Assembly: GCA_016866415.1 (NCBI GenBank)
Contig: VGML01000094.1
Location: 1-7,997 of the forward strand
DNA length: 7,997 bases
Direction of reading: 5' to 3'
From: Bacteroidota bacterium
GTDB lineage: Bacteria > Bacteroidota > Bacteroidia > Flavobacteriales_D > Crocinitomicaceae
The translations under genes and the position numbers were made by a program. Below are positions 1 to 6,995 of this stretch, one piece after another; the first letter of the stretch is position 1, and every line of letters starts with the position of its first letter. The notes under the pieces are model-generated. The model had not been told where the DNA came from. It did not search any database and saw only the letters and a list, made by a program, of their open reading frames with translations.

Positions 1-177
1 GACCAGTAATTGAAAGCGCTAACAAAACAATACGGTTGCTCCTAACACACGAAATAAAATAAAGACGTTTGGAGAAAGAAATTGAGGCATTACGCCTTTG
101 GCTAGAACGTGACTTGCACCATAAAGTACGTTTACGAATAGTAAAGCCAGATGAGCTTTCAGATTTTCAATTTTCAT
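1..177 (-). pseudogene. EamA/DMT-family transporter, N-terminal part only, apparently frameshifted; runs off left edge
   Basis: The minus strand opens with ATG at 177-175, overlapping the TGA stop of the SUFU-domain gene by four bases (ATGA). It reads 52 codons before a TAG at 21-19. The product begins MKIENLKAHLALLFVNVLYG and has two hydrophobic stretches (about residues 8-27 and 33-51). These include YGASHVLAKGVMP and the segment SPNVFILFRVLGATVLF, typical of helices 1 and 2 of ten-helix drug/metabolite transporters of the EamA family, which are usually near 300 residues. In the family the second helix often continues with a Trp. Here the codons read TGT TAG, but restoring one base after position 23 gives Trp followed by LALSITG to the window edge. 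I infer a one-base deletion, either a real lesion or a sequence error. The substrate cannot be predicted. The family call is fairly sure; gene status is uncertain because the rest lies outside. Confidence 0.72.
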
Positions 178-788
178 TTTCCGAAAAAATTCCAACGGTT
201 TCTCAAGACAGTTTTCCGAAATTCATCCAATTTTTCGGTCACATTAGCTTGTACAAATTTCTTGAATAGTTTAGTGGTTCCTTTTCCTTGCTTATAATCC
301 ATTTCGTCCTCGAAAATGGGAATTATCGCTAAAAAATGGATTCTTTTTTCTTCCAAATTAATCGGTGAAAGTTCTTTTGATAACTCCATTGGATGTGCAA
401 GAATGAAATGATTTTGAAGCATTTTTTCAGACAAGGGCACTAGCGTTTTTCCAGTCGCGATGGTATGACCATTACCAAACCAGGACTTTTTTGAAATCAC
501 ATGATTTTTAAGCTTTTCCAACCAAATAAAAACCCAATTCATCGATGGATTTTCTACATCATTCAAATCCCAATAACTTGGTAAATAAAAGTAAAGTTCA
601 TTGAACTCTTCGCCAACATGTTTTTCGTGCACATTCATTTGAAATTCTGACAATCCGATAGTCAATAAGATTTTGTTTCCGTTCTTATTCTTGGGGGAAA
701 TCAAAAGAAACGAACCGAACTTATTGTGAATGGTTGAGATTTCATCTATTGAGAAACGTGTTTGTAATTGCGTTACGAATTCTTGCAT
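174..788 (-). CDS. Suppressor of fused (SUFU) domain protein
   Basis: This 204-residue soluble protein has no signal peptide or membrane segment. It carries the landmarks of the bacterial SUFU-like domain: ELYFYLP at residues 64-70, Trp84 and WL at 89-90 of the helix that follows, W103 with GNGHT at 105-109, and the strand-rich segment LAIIPIFEDEMDYK at about 153-166 followed by a helix with LFKKF. Together these cover nearly the whole protein, as in single-domain family members. In animals SUFU binds Gli factors. In bacteria, published comparative work on polymorphic toxins assigns many SUFU-superfamily proteins to immunity functions. No toxin gene is visible here, so that role is only a possibility. 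The ATG at 788-786 follows the SixA stop by 16 bases with only a weak GGA ahead of it, and the stop overlaps the transporter start. The domain call is strong; the function is unknown. Confidence 0.85.
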   Translation of the reverse strand: MQEFVTQLQTRFSIDEISTIHNKFGSFLLISPKNKNGNKILLTIGLSEFQMNVHEKHVGEEFNELYFYLPSYWDLNDVENPSMNWVFIWLEKLKNHVISKKSWFGNGHTIATGKTLVPLSEKMLQNHFILAHPMELSKELSPINLEEKRIHFLAIIPIFEDEMDYKQGKGTTKLFKKFVQANVTEKLDEFRKTVLRNRWNFFGK

Positions 789-804
789 TCCGTAAAGTTA
801 GTTT

Positions 805-1281
805 TTATGAAATTTCAGGACGATAAGATTCACGAATTATTCCACAATCCTTGCTTATTTCTTCAGATGATTCGCAGTCAAATTCGAGTTGTATATAACC
901 ACAGGTTTTCAAATGGATAAATGAACCGCTGAGGTAACTTGCCAATTCGGAAAGTCCTTCATTGTGACCGATGATGAAAATATCATTTTTCGCTTTGAGA
1001 TTCCAAATAAATTGGAGTAAATCCTCCAATCCGGCCAAGTACAATTCTTTGTTAGAGGAAACTTGGTTAAAATTCATCTTGGAACATACAAAATCAAATG
1101 TTTCTTTTGTTCGCTGAGCGGCTGAGTAATTTAAATTGGTATTTTCAAATGACTTCAATTCGAGAAATTTCAACATTTCGTTTGATTGTCTAATTCCTTT
1201 TTCCATTAATTTACGATCGAAATCCTTGCCGCTTGATGAAAATTTCTCCGTCTTGGCGTGTCGAAGCAAATGGATCTTCAC
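805..1281 (-). CDS. SixA-like histidine phosphatase family protein
   Basis: This 158-residue protein belongs to the histidine phosphatase (phosphoglycerate mutase-like) superfamily, short SixA branch. The N-terminal LLRHAKT places the phospho-accepting His at residue 8 with Arg7 beside it. The second Arg is R57 in SAAQRTKET, and the second His is H106 in IIGHNEG. Glu80 lies in the region of the usual acidic residue. All core catalytic positions are therefore present, and the length matches SixA. SixA of E. coli removes phosphate from histidine-phosphorylated proteins; the substrate here is not known. The start is GTG at 1281-1279, overlapping the upstream TGA as GTGA. It is chosen because it puts the conserved RHA motif at the usual distance from the N terminus. 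The overlap suggests translation coupled to the tyrosine phosphatase gene. No membrane segment is seen. Confidence 0.88.
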   Translation of the reverse strand: MKIHLLRHAKTEKFSSSGKDFDRKLMEKGIRQSNEMLKFLELKSFENTNLNYSAAQRTKETFDFVCSKMNFNQVSSNKELYLAGLEDLLQFIWNLKAKNDIFIIGHNEGLSELASYLSGSFIHLKTCGYIQLEFDCESSEEISKDCGIIRESYRPEIS

Positions 1282-2021
1282 AAGGTCATGTTTTTGACTA
1301 GGTAATTTCCGATTTTATGGAAATATGGTAGATTCAAATTGTCTTCCAGTAACATCAAATGCTCAATGCGATGGCAATCTGTTCCAGCGAAATCAAATTC
1401 TCCTGCATCGATTAGTTTTTCCGCTTGTTTTCTGATATCCGGTCCGTAATGACCAGTAAGTGAGTTTAAGTTTACTTGAATGTTGATACCTTTCCTTCTC
1501 CAATCTATTGCTTTTTCGATGTCACCTAAATAATACATGTAACGTTCAAAATGAGCTATGACCGGTCGATATCCATTTGTTTGTAATTCGAAAAAAAGTT
1601 GTTCCAAATATTGTGGCGCAGAATGAAAGGCAAATTCGATCAATACATATTGATCTCCAAATGTCATTAATTCCTTGTTTTTGATTTTGGGCATCAATGT
1701 TTCGTCAAAATAATATTCAGCGGCAGCCTCAATTTCGATATTTAAACCTACTTCTTGGATTGCTTTTCGAACCTCTTCCAAACCTGATTGAATTATTTCT
1801 GGTGTATTGGGATAACTGTCCGACATAATATGTGGCGTCGTTATTACTTTCTTATATCCCAAAGATTGAAATTTAGCTAAAAGGGCAATCGTCTGATCCA
1901 TACTTTGCGACCCATCATCAATTCCAGGTATCAAATGACTATGTATATCCACTTTTATCCGAGATAAATCGAAGGGAGGCAATACCTCTTTTTTCTTGAA
2001 AAAACGATCAAAAAGCCCCAT
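1278..2021 (-). CDS. CpsB/CapC/YwqE-type tyrosine-protein phosphatase (PHP family)
   Basis: This 247-residue metal-dependent phosphatase has the PHP-fold motifs in order: DIHSHLIPGIDDGS (residues 25-38, with metal ligands H27 and H29), TPHIM with H64, AAEYY with E102, HFER with H157, and GTDCH with D215 and H217. Family members such as CpsB and YwqE dephosphorylate bacterial tyrosine kinases that control capsule or exopolysaccharide assembly, which fits its place after six sugar-nucleotide genes. The cognate Wzc-like kinase is not in the window. The N-terminal residues before the domain (GLFDRFFKKKE) are basic and aromatic and could contact membrane or kinase; this is speculative. The ATG at 2021-2019 lies four bases after the rfbB stop without an evident Shine-Dalgarno. 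The 3' end overlaps the SixA-like gene by four bases. Length and motifs are complete. Confidence 0.92.
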   Translation of the reverse strand: MGLFDRFFKKKEVLPPFDLSRIKVDIHSHLIPGIDDGSQSMDQTIALLAKFQSLGYKKVITTPHIMSDSYPNTPEIIQSGLEEVRKAIQEVGLNIEIEAAAEYYFDETLMPKIKNKELMTFGDQYVLIEFAFHSAPQYLEQLFFELQTNGYRPVIAHFERYMYYLGDIEKAIDWRRKGINIQVNLNSLTGHYGPDIRKQAEKLIDAGEFDFAGTDCHRIEHLMLLEDNLNLPYFHKIGNYLVKNMTL

Positions 2022-2025
2022 TTAG

Positions 2026-3087
2026 TTAACGATTAGCGTACATGTTTTCATAGTAATCTTTGTAGGATCCACTTGTTACTTTTTCAATCCAATTTTGATT
2101 TTCCAAGTACCAGTCTACTGTTTTTGAAAGACCTTCCTCGAATGTAATGGATGGTTTCCAACCAAGTTCTTTTTCGAGCTTAATGGCATCAATCGCGTAT
2201 CGCTTATCATGACCTGCTCGGTCTTTTACATAAGTAATGAGCTCCTCTGATTCACCTTCCACCCTACCTAATTTTTCATCCATTAAGCGGCATAAAAAAC
2301 GAACTAACTCAAGATTCGTCCATTCGTTTAATCCTCCGACATTATAGGATTCACCAATTCTTCCATTATGGAAAATAGCATCTATTGCGCTAGCGTGGTC
2401 TTCTACCCACAACCAGTCACGAATATTGTCTCCTTTTCCATAAACTGGCAGCGGTTTTTTATGCTGAATGTTGTGAATCATCAATGGAATTAACTTTTCC
2501 GGGAAATGATGACTTCCATAGTTATTCGAACAATTCGACATTTTGATAGGCAAACCATAGGTGTGGAAATAAGCCATTACGAAATGATCGGAGGATGCTT
2601 TTGAAGCAGAATAAGGACTTCTTGGGTCGTATGAAGTTTCTTCAGTAAACAATCCTTCATCTCCAAGACTTCCATACACTTCATCTGTGGAAACATGGTG
2701 AAAAACATGATTGGTATCACCATTCCAATTTTCCCGAGCTCCCTGCAATAAATTTACAGTTCCAACCACATTGGTCATAACAAATTCCATTGGACCTTCG
2801 ATTGAACGATCAACATGCGATTCAGCTGCTAAATGAATGACATCAGTTATACCGTATTTCGAGAAAACCGATTTAACGGATTCGGTGTCAACAATATCTA
2901 TTTTCTCAAAACGATAATTTGGAAGTGAATCAACATCAGAAAGATTTTCCAAATTTCCGGCATATGTTAATTTATCTGCATTAACGATTAAATAATTTGG
3001 ATAATTCCTCAATAATCTCCGAATGACATGAGAACCAATAAATCCAGCTCCACCTGTGACGAGAATCTTTTTTTTAAAGTTTTCCAT
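2026..3087 (-). CDS. rfbB: dTDP-glucose 4,6-dehydratase
   Basis: This cytoplasmic, NAD-dependent extended short-chain dehydrogenase converts dTDP-glucose to dTDP-4-keto-6-deoxyglucose. From the chosen start it is 353 residues, the normal length. It shows the Rossmann motif GGAGFIG (12-18), the segment NADKLTYAGNLENL typical of RmlB, HLAAESHVDRS (85-95), the catalytic TDE triad (134-136) and YSASK with Y159 and K163, plus NNYGSHHFPEKLIP and GKGDNIRDWL in the substrate domain. A longer frame opens at TTG 3102 inside the previous gene. I prefer ATG at 3087-3085, two bases after that gene's TAG, because MENFKKKILVTGG puts the nucleotide motif at the usual distance and a GGAG lies upstream at 3101-3098. 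The partners RmlA, RmlC and RmlD are not in the window, so the final sugar (rhamnose or another deoxysugar) cannot be told. Confidence 0.95.
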   Translation of the reverse strand: MENFKKKILVTGGAGFIGSHVIRRLLRNYPNYLIVNADKLTYAGNLENLSDVDSLPNYRFEKIDIVDTESVKSVFSKYGITDVIHLAAESHVDRSIEGPMEFVMTNVVGTVNLLQGARENWNGDTNHVFHHVSTDEVYGSLGDEGLFTEETSYDPRSPYSASKASSDHFVMAYFHTYGLPIKMSNCSNNYGSHHFPEKLIPLMIHNIQHKKPLPVYGKGDNIRDWLWVEDHASAIDAIFHNGRIGESYNVGGLNEWTNLELVRFLCRLMDEKLGRVEGESEELITYVKDRAGHDKRYAIDAIKLEKELGWKPSITFEEGLSKTVDWYLENQNWIEKVTSGSYKDYYENMYANR

Positions 3088-3089
3088 AC

Positions 3090-4394
3090 CTATAAGCTCC
3101 AATATTCTAGTTCATGAATTTGATCTTTGTAAATACCTTTTACATCCACAAAAACGCCATTTCCCTCTTTCAAAATTCCTTTGAAATAATTTTCATTTAA
3201 ACCGATATATTCTTTGTGATTTACCGCAACTATGATTGCATCATAATCTTTTCCAGTAGAATTAATTAAACCAACACCATATTCATGCAACATTTCATTC
3301 GAATCAGCATGCGGATCGATAATATCTACATGAACTTGAAACGATTGAAGTTCATTAACGATGTCAATTACTTTTGAATTTCTAATGTCACTAACATCTT
3401 CTTTGAATGTTGCTCCCATGATAAGAACTTTTGCATCCTGAATGTGTTTTCCTTGAGCGATGATTTTTTTAACGGTTTGCTTCGCAATGTAAAAACCCAT
3501 TGAATCGTTCACGTATCGTCCACTTGTAATAACTTGCGCATGATAACCTGCTTGTAAAGCTTTGTGAGTTAGGTAATACGGATCCACTCCAATGCAATGT
3601 CCTCCAACCAAACCCGGTGAAAACTTTAAGAAGTTCCACTTTGTTCCAGCGGCCTCAAGAACATCAAACGTATTTATTTTTAGTTTGTTAAAAATGATCG
3701 AAAGTTCATTTATCAAGGCGATGTTTACGTCTCGTTGCGTATTCTCGATAATTTTTGCTGCTTCGGCTACTTTTATTGTCGGAGCTCTGTGAACACCCGC
3801 AGCAACAACTAATTCATATATTAAAGCAATTTGTTCGAGTGATTCATCACAACATCCTGAAGCTACTTTCACAACATTTTGAAGTGTATGTTGCTTATCA
3901 CCTGGATTAATTCGCTCAGGAGAGTACCCGACTTTAAAGTCTTTTTTAAACTTTAAACCAGACATTTCCTCGAGAATTGGAATACAATCTTCTTCGGTAC
4001 AACCTGGATAAACCGTTGATTCATAAACGACGTAATCACCAGCTTTTAGAACTGCCCCAACTGTTTTACTAGCGCCGATAAGTGGTTTCAAATCCGGTAA
4101 ATTGGCGTCATCAATTGGTGTTGGAACGGCAACAATAAAGAATTGAACATCCCTTAGATCTTCTAAATTGTGAGTGAAGAGGATTTCACATCCCTCAAAA
4201 TCCTTCGATTCCAATTCGTTGCTTGGATCAATTTTATTTTTCATCAATTCAACACGCTGTGGGTTGATGTCAAATCCAACAACTTTAATTTTTCGTGCAA
4301 ACTCTAAAGCAATTGGCAATCCAACATATCCTAAGCCTATAACAGCCAGTTTTGCTTCTTTTGCGATGAGTTTGTTGTAGATAGGCTTACTCAT
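3090..4394 (-). CDS. UDP-N-acetylhexosamine 6-dehydrogenase (TviB/WbpO-like nucleotide sugar dehydrogenase)
   Basis: This 434-residue UDP-sugar dehydrogenase has an N-terminal Rossmann domain with GLGYVG (20-25), the loop VPTPID (90-95), ESTVYPG (125-131), YSPERINPGD (157-166), the central-domain stretch KVAEAAKIIENTQRD, and the catalytic Cys267 in GGHCIGVDPYY. A second Rossmann-like UDP-binding domain follows from about 320. YSPERINPGD, the phrase TKWNFLKFSPGLVGGHC and the overall length match Vi-antigen TviB and Pseudomonas WbpO, which oxidise C6 of UDP-GlcNAc or UDP-GalNAc to the uronic acid using two NAD+. This sets it apart from the UDP-glucose dehydrogenase upstream, whose Cys motif is GYGGSCFPKD. 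Which N-acetylhexosamine it uses, and whether it acts like WbpA in a diacetamido pathway, cannot be read from sequence. ATG at 4394-4392 is five bases after the oxidoreductase stop. Confidence 0.9.
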   Translation of the reverse strand: MSKPIYNKLIAKEAKLAVIGLGYVGLPIALEFARKIKVVGFDINPQRVELMKNKIDPSNELESKDFEGCEILFTHNLEDLRDVQFFIVAVPTPIDDANLPDLKPLIGASKTVGAVLKAGDYVVYESTVYPGCTEEDCIPILEEMSGLKFKKDFKVGYSPERINPGDKQHTLQNVVKVASGCCDESLEQIALIYELVVAAGVHRAPTIKVAEAAKIIENTQRDVNIALINELSIIFNKLKINTFDVLEAAGTKWNFLKFSPGLVGGHCIGVDPYYLTHKALQAGYHAQVITSGRYVNDSMGFYIAKQTVKKIIAQGKHIQDAKVLIMGATFKEDVSDIRNSKVIDIVNELQSFQVHVDIIDPHADSNEMLHEYGVGLINSTGKDYDAIIVAVNHKEYIGLNENYFKGILKEGNGVFVDVKGIYKDQIHELEYWSL

Positions 4395-4399
4395 ATTCT

Positions 4400-5437
4400 T
4401 TATTTTGTGTAGGTTGATTGACCATTACGAACTTTATAAATTCTTTCAATTATTTCAACGACTTTTAATCCCTCTATGGCATTAGTGGTTGGAGATGTGC
4501 GACCTTTCAGCGTATCAATTACATTTGAAATTACATAATTGTGATTGGCTGCTGAACCTTTGTAAGGACCATAGTCATTAGCTGGATTTGATTCCTTTAA
4601 AACCGGCATTTCGTATCCGGCAATGTTGCAAACTTCAACTTCATTCATGTATTGTCCGCCAATTTTTACGCTACCGTTTTTTCCAACGATTGTCATGGAT
4701 GATTCTAAGTTTTGATTCGCGACAGCAGTAGAGTAATTGATGCAACCCATTCCACCATTAATGAAGTCAAAGCTAACGAAACCAGAATCTTCGAAATCTG
4801 TCGAATTTTGGTGGTTGAAATCTGCGAATTTCCCTTGAATGTTATCGATGTCACCAAAAAGCCAATACATAATATCAATGAAATGTGAAAATTGGGTATA
4901 TAACGTCCCACCATCCAAATCTTTAGTTCCCTTCCATCCGCCTGCTTTGTAGTAACGGTCGTCACGATTCCAATAGCAATTAAGCTGAACCATGTAAATG
5001 TCGCCAAGAATTCCTTTGGAAATAACTTCTTTTATCCACTCCGAAGGTGGTGAATAGCGATTTTGCATGACACAAAAAACTTGTCGTGAAACTTGTAATG
5101 CTTTGAAAATAAGCTTTTCACAACTTTCTTTGGTCAACCCCATCGGTTTTTCACAAACCACATGTTTTTTAGCTTCCAAAGCTTTCAAAGATTGCTCAGC
5201 GTGAAGTCCGTTCGGTGTACAAATATTCACAACATCAAAATCAAGATCACTTGCCAATAAATCATCGATTGAGGTAAAAAACGGAACATTGAAATCTTGC
5301 GCTCCGCATTCTTCTTTTCCTCTAATATCGACCATTGCAATTAATTCTCCTTCGGCGTCTCGACGAATCATTTCTGCATGGCGTTTGCCAATATGACCAG
5401 CTCCAATAACTGCAAACTTTATTTTATTTTCAGACAT
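4400..5437 (-). CDS. Gfo/Idh/MocA-family oxidoreductase, likely UDP-uronate 3-dehydrogenase (WlbA/WbpB-like)
   Basis: This 345-residue NAD(P)-dependent oxidoreductase has the N-terminal nucleotide-binding motif GAGHIG (12-17), an acidic residue in MVDIRG ending strand 2, CTPNGLH (73-79), the signature EKPMG with K97, and the C-terminal domain helix FSHFIDIMYWLFG with H185 as the likely catalytic His. In the WlbA/WbpB pathway such an enzyme oxidises C3 of UDP-GlcNAcA so that an aminotransferase can act. Its position between a WbpD/WlbB-type acetyltransferase and a UDP-HexNAc dehydrogenase supports that role. The N-terminal motif is the ordinary Gfo/Idh form and not the GAAGYIAPRH form of Pseudomonas WbpB, so the exact substrate is an inference. 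The ATG at 5437-5435 overlaps the preceding TAA as TAATG, suggesting re-initiation by the same ribosome. Confidence 0.85.
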   Translation of the reverse strand: MSENKIKFAVIGAGHIGKRHAEMIRRDAEGELIAMVDIRGKEECGAQDFNVPFFTSIDDLLASDLDFDVVNICTPNGLHAEQSLKALEAKKHVVCEKPMGLTKESCEKLIFKALQVSRQVFCVMQNRYSPPSEWIKEVISKGILGDIYMVQLNCYWNRDDRYYKAGGWKGTKDLDGGTLYTQFSHFIDIMYWLFGDIDNIQGKFADFNHQNSTDFEDSGFVSFDFINGGMGCINYSTAVANQNLESSMTIVGKNGSVKIGGQYMNEVEVCNIAGYEMPVLKESNPANDYGPYKGSAANHNYVISNVIDTLKGRTSPTTNAIEGLKVVEIIERIYKVRNGQSTYTK

Positions 5438-6006
5438 TATAATTTTCTAACTTGATTATTTTTCAATTCATATTTATCATCACTTTCAGGGCAAACTGCA
5501 ATACCATCCTGATTAAATGTTAGACGATTACCAAACTCGCTCATCCATCCAATTTGTCTGGCTGGATTTCCGACTACCAAGGCATAATTGGGAATGTGTT
5601 TTGTTACTACTGAACCAGCACCTACAAAGGCATACTGACCAATATCATGTCCACACACAATCGTTGCATTTGCACCAATACTTGCCCCTTTTTTTACAAT
5701 CGTTTTCGAATATTGCCCCCTTCGATTTACGCCGCTTCTTGGATTGGTAACATTCGTGAAAACCATTGAAGGACCAAGAAAAACATCATCTTCACAAACC
5801 ACACCCGTGTATATGGAAACATTATTTTGCACTTTCACATTGCGCCCTAAAATCACGTCGGGTGATACGACAACATTCTGTCCAATGTTACAGTTTTCTC
5901 CAAGAATGCAATTACTCATGATGTGTGAGAAATGCCAAATTTTAGTTCCTTCACCGATTTGGCAACCTTCATCAACGTATGCCGATTCATGTGCAAAATA
6001 CCCCAT
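5437..6006 (-). CDS. UDP-2-acetamido-3-amino-uronate N-acetyltransferase (WbpD/WlbB-like, left-handed beta-helix)
   Basis: This 189-residue acyltransferase is made of imperfect hexapeptide repeats running from about residue 15 to 150 (for example IGEGTKIW, ILGENCNIGQNVVV, VILGRNVKVQNNVSI, VFLGPSMVF), the pattern of a trimeric left-handed beta-helix. Diagnostic stretches for the WbpD/WlbB group are FTNVTNPRS (83-91), an extended loop around NRRGQYSKT, KKGASIGANATIVCG (105-119) and VVGNPARQIGWMSEFG. The family acetylates the 3-amino group of UDP-GlcNAc(3N)A from acetyl-CoA during B-band O-antigen or Bordetella LPS synthesis. That fits its neighbours, the WlbA-like oxidoreductase and the UDP-HexNAc dehydrogenase. 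The 3-aminotransferase that would make its substrate is absent here. ATG at 6006-6004 lies one base after the UXS stop. A different amino-sugar acceptor is possible. Confidence 0.88.
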   Translation of the reverse strand: MGYFAHESAYVDEGCQIGEGTKIWHFSHIMSNCILGENCNIGQNVVVSPDVILGRNVKVQNNVSIYTGVVCEDDVFLGPSMVFTNVTNPRSGVNRRGQYSKTIVKKGASIGANATIVCGHDIGQYAFVGAGSVVTKHIPNYALVVGNPARQIGWMSEFGNRLTFNQDGIAVCPESDDKYELKNNQVRKL

Positions 6007-6007
6007 T

Positions 6008-6994
6008 TTATTTAATTATGTATTTATCAAAATTATAATGATCGGTTTCCATTAACTCTTCAGACGTTAAACTTTTGAAGTAGTCATAGGTTATTTTTAA
6101 TCCTTCACTTCGATTAACTTTTGGTTCCCAATTCAAAATTTCTTTTGCTTTCGTAATATCTGGCTGGCGTTGTTTTGGGTCGTCCACAGGCAAATCCTTG
6201 TAAATCACTTTTTGATTCGTCCCTGTAAGTTGGATTATTTCCTCGGCGAATTGTGAAATGGTAATTTCTGATGGATTTCCTACATTTACAGGATAAGCGT
6301 AATCACTTTTTAACAAACGAACGATTCCTTCAATTAAATCATCAACATAGCAAAACGAACGCGTTTGTGAACCATCTCCAAAAACCGTGAGATCCTCACC
6401 TCGCAATGCCTGTCCGATAAATGCTGGAAGTACACGACCATCATTCAGCCGCATACGCGGACCGTATGTATTGAAAATACGAACGATTCTCGTTTCCACC
6501 CCATGAAAATTATGATAAGCCATCGTAATTGCCTCTTGAAATCGTTTCGCTTCGTCGTAAACTCCTCGTGGGCCAACAGGATTCACATTTCCCCAATACT
6601 CTTCTGGCTGAGGGTGAACTGTTGGATCGCCATAAACTTCTGAAGTTGATGCAATTAATACGCGTGCTCCTTTAGCTTTCGCTAATCCCAAACAATTATG
6701 AACTCCCAATGAACCAACCTTTAATGTTTGGATTGGAATTTTTAGGTAGTCAATAGGACTTGCCGGAGAAGCGAAATGCAGAATGTAATCCAATTTTCCA
6801 GGAACATGAATGAATTTGGAAACATCGTGATGGTAAAACTCAAAATGTTCCAAACCGAACAAATGTTCAATGTTTTTCAATCGCCCAGTAATCAGGTTGT
6901 CCATGCCGATTACGTTAAAACCATCTCGAATAAATCGGTCGCAAAGATGTGACCCTAAAAAGCCAGCTGCACCTGTTATAAGTATCCGTTTCAT
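6008..6994 (-). CDS. UDP-glucuronate decarboxylase (UDP-xylose synthase)
   Basis: This is an extended short-chain dehydrogenase of 328 residues from the chosen start. It has the Rossmann motif GAAGFLG (8-14), DNLITGR (32-38), HFASPASP (73-80), which is characteristic of UXS, TSEVYG with S118 and E119, the catalytic Y146 and K150 in YDEAKR, RIFNTYGPRM, and R212 in TRSFCYVDD. Family members oxidise UDP-glucuronate at C4, decarboxylate it and reduce it again to UDP-xylose, keeping NAD+ bound. Length matches the soluble bacterial enzyme, with no N-terminal membrane anchor as found in animals. An in-frame TTG at 7006 would add four residues inside the previous gene. I prefer ATG at 6994-6992, one base after that gene's TAA, since MKRILITGAAGFLG is the normal N terminus. 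The gene directly follows the UDP-glucose dehydrogenase that supplies its substrate. Confidence 0.94.
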   Translation of the reverse strand: MKRILITGAAGFLGSHLCDRFIRDGFNVIGMDNLITGRLKNIEHLFGLEHFEFYHHDVSKFIHVPGKLDYILHFASPASPIDYLKIPIQTLKVGSLGVHNCLGLAKAKGARVLIASTSEVYGDPTVHPQPEEYWGNVNPVGPRGVYDEAKRFQEAITMAYHNFHGVETRIVRIFNTYGPRMRLNDGRVLPAFIGQALRGEDLTVFGDGSQTRSFCYVDDLIEGIVRLLKSDYAYPVNVGNPSEITISQFAEEIIQLTGTNQKVIYKDLPVDDPKQRQPDITKAKEILNWEPKVNRSEGLKITYDYFKSLTSEELMETDHYNFDKYIIK

Positions 6995-6995
6995 C

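Noticed and set aside
69..269. Plus-strand 66-codon open frame starting with TTG
   Set aside because: It overlaps the SUFU gene end and the transporter start on the other strand, both of which have recognisable protein families. It has no family resemblance itself and opposes the direction of every other gene.
789..812. Possible Bacteroidota -7 element (TAACTTTA, near TAnnTTTG) ahead of the SUFU gene
   Set aside because: It lies too close to the ATG, misses the final G, and has no TTG about 20 bases upstream, so it does not support a promoter.
3068..3078. A-rich slippery-looking tract (TTT AAA AAA AAG on the coding strand) at codons 4-7 of rfbB, possible -1 frameshift site
   Set aside because: It contains A_AAA_AAG in phase, but it sits at the very N terminus, no stimulatory hairpin is evident, and the -1 frame soon ends. 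Lys-rich N termini are common in AT-rich genomes, so chance is the better explanation.
3592..4380. Two plus-strand frames of 66-68 codons opposite the TviB-like gene
   Set aside because: They are antisense shadows with no recognisable domain or ribosome binding site.
4705..5007. Second 100-codon minus-strand frame inside the oxidoreductase gene
   Set aside because: It lies wholly inside the Gfo/Idh/MocA gene in another frame and shows no family features; it is a shadow.
5517..6055. Two plus-strand frames opposite the acetyltransferase gene
   Set aside because: They are antisense to a well-supported hexapeptide-repeat enzyme, and the repeated codon pattern of that gene explains the long open antisense frames.
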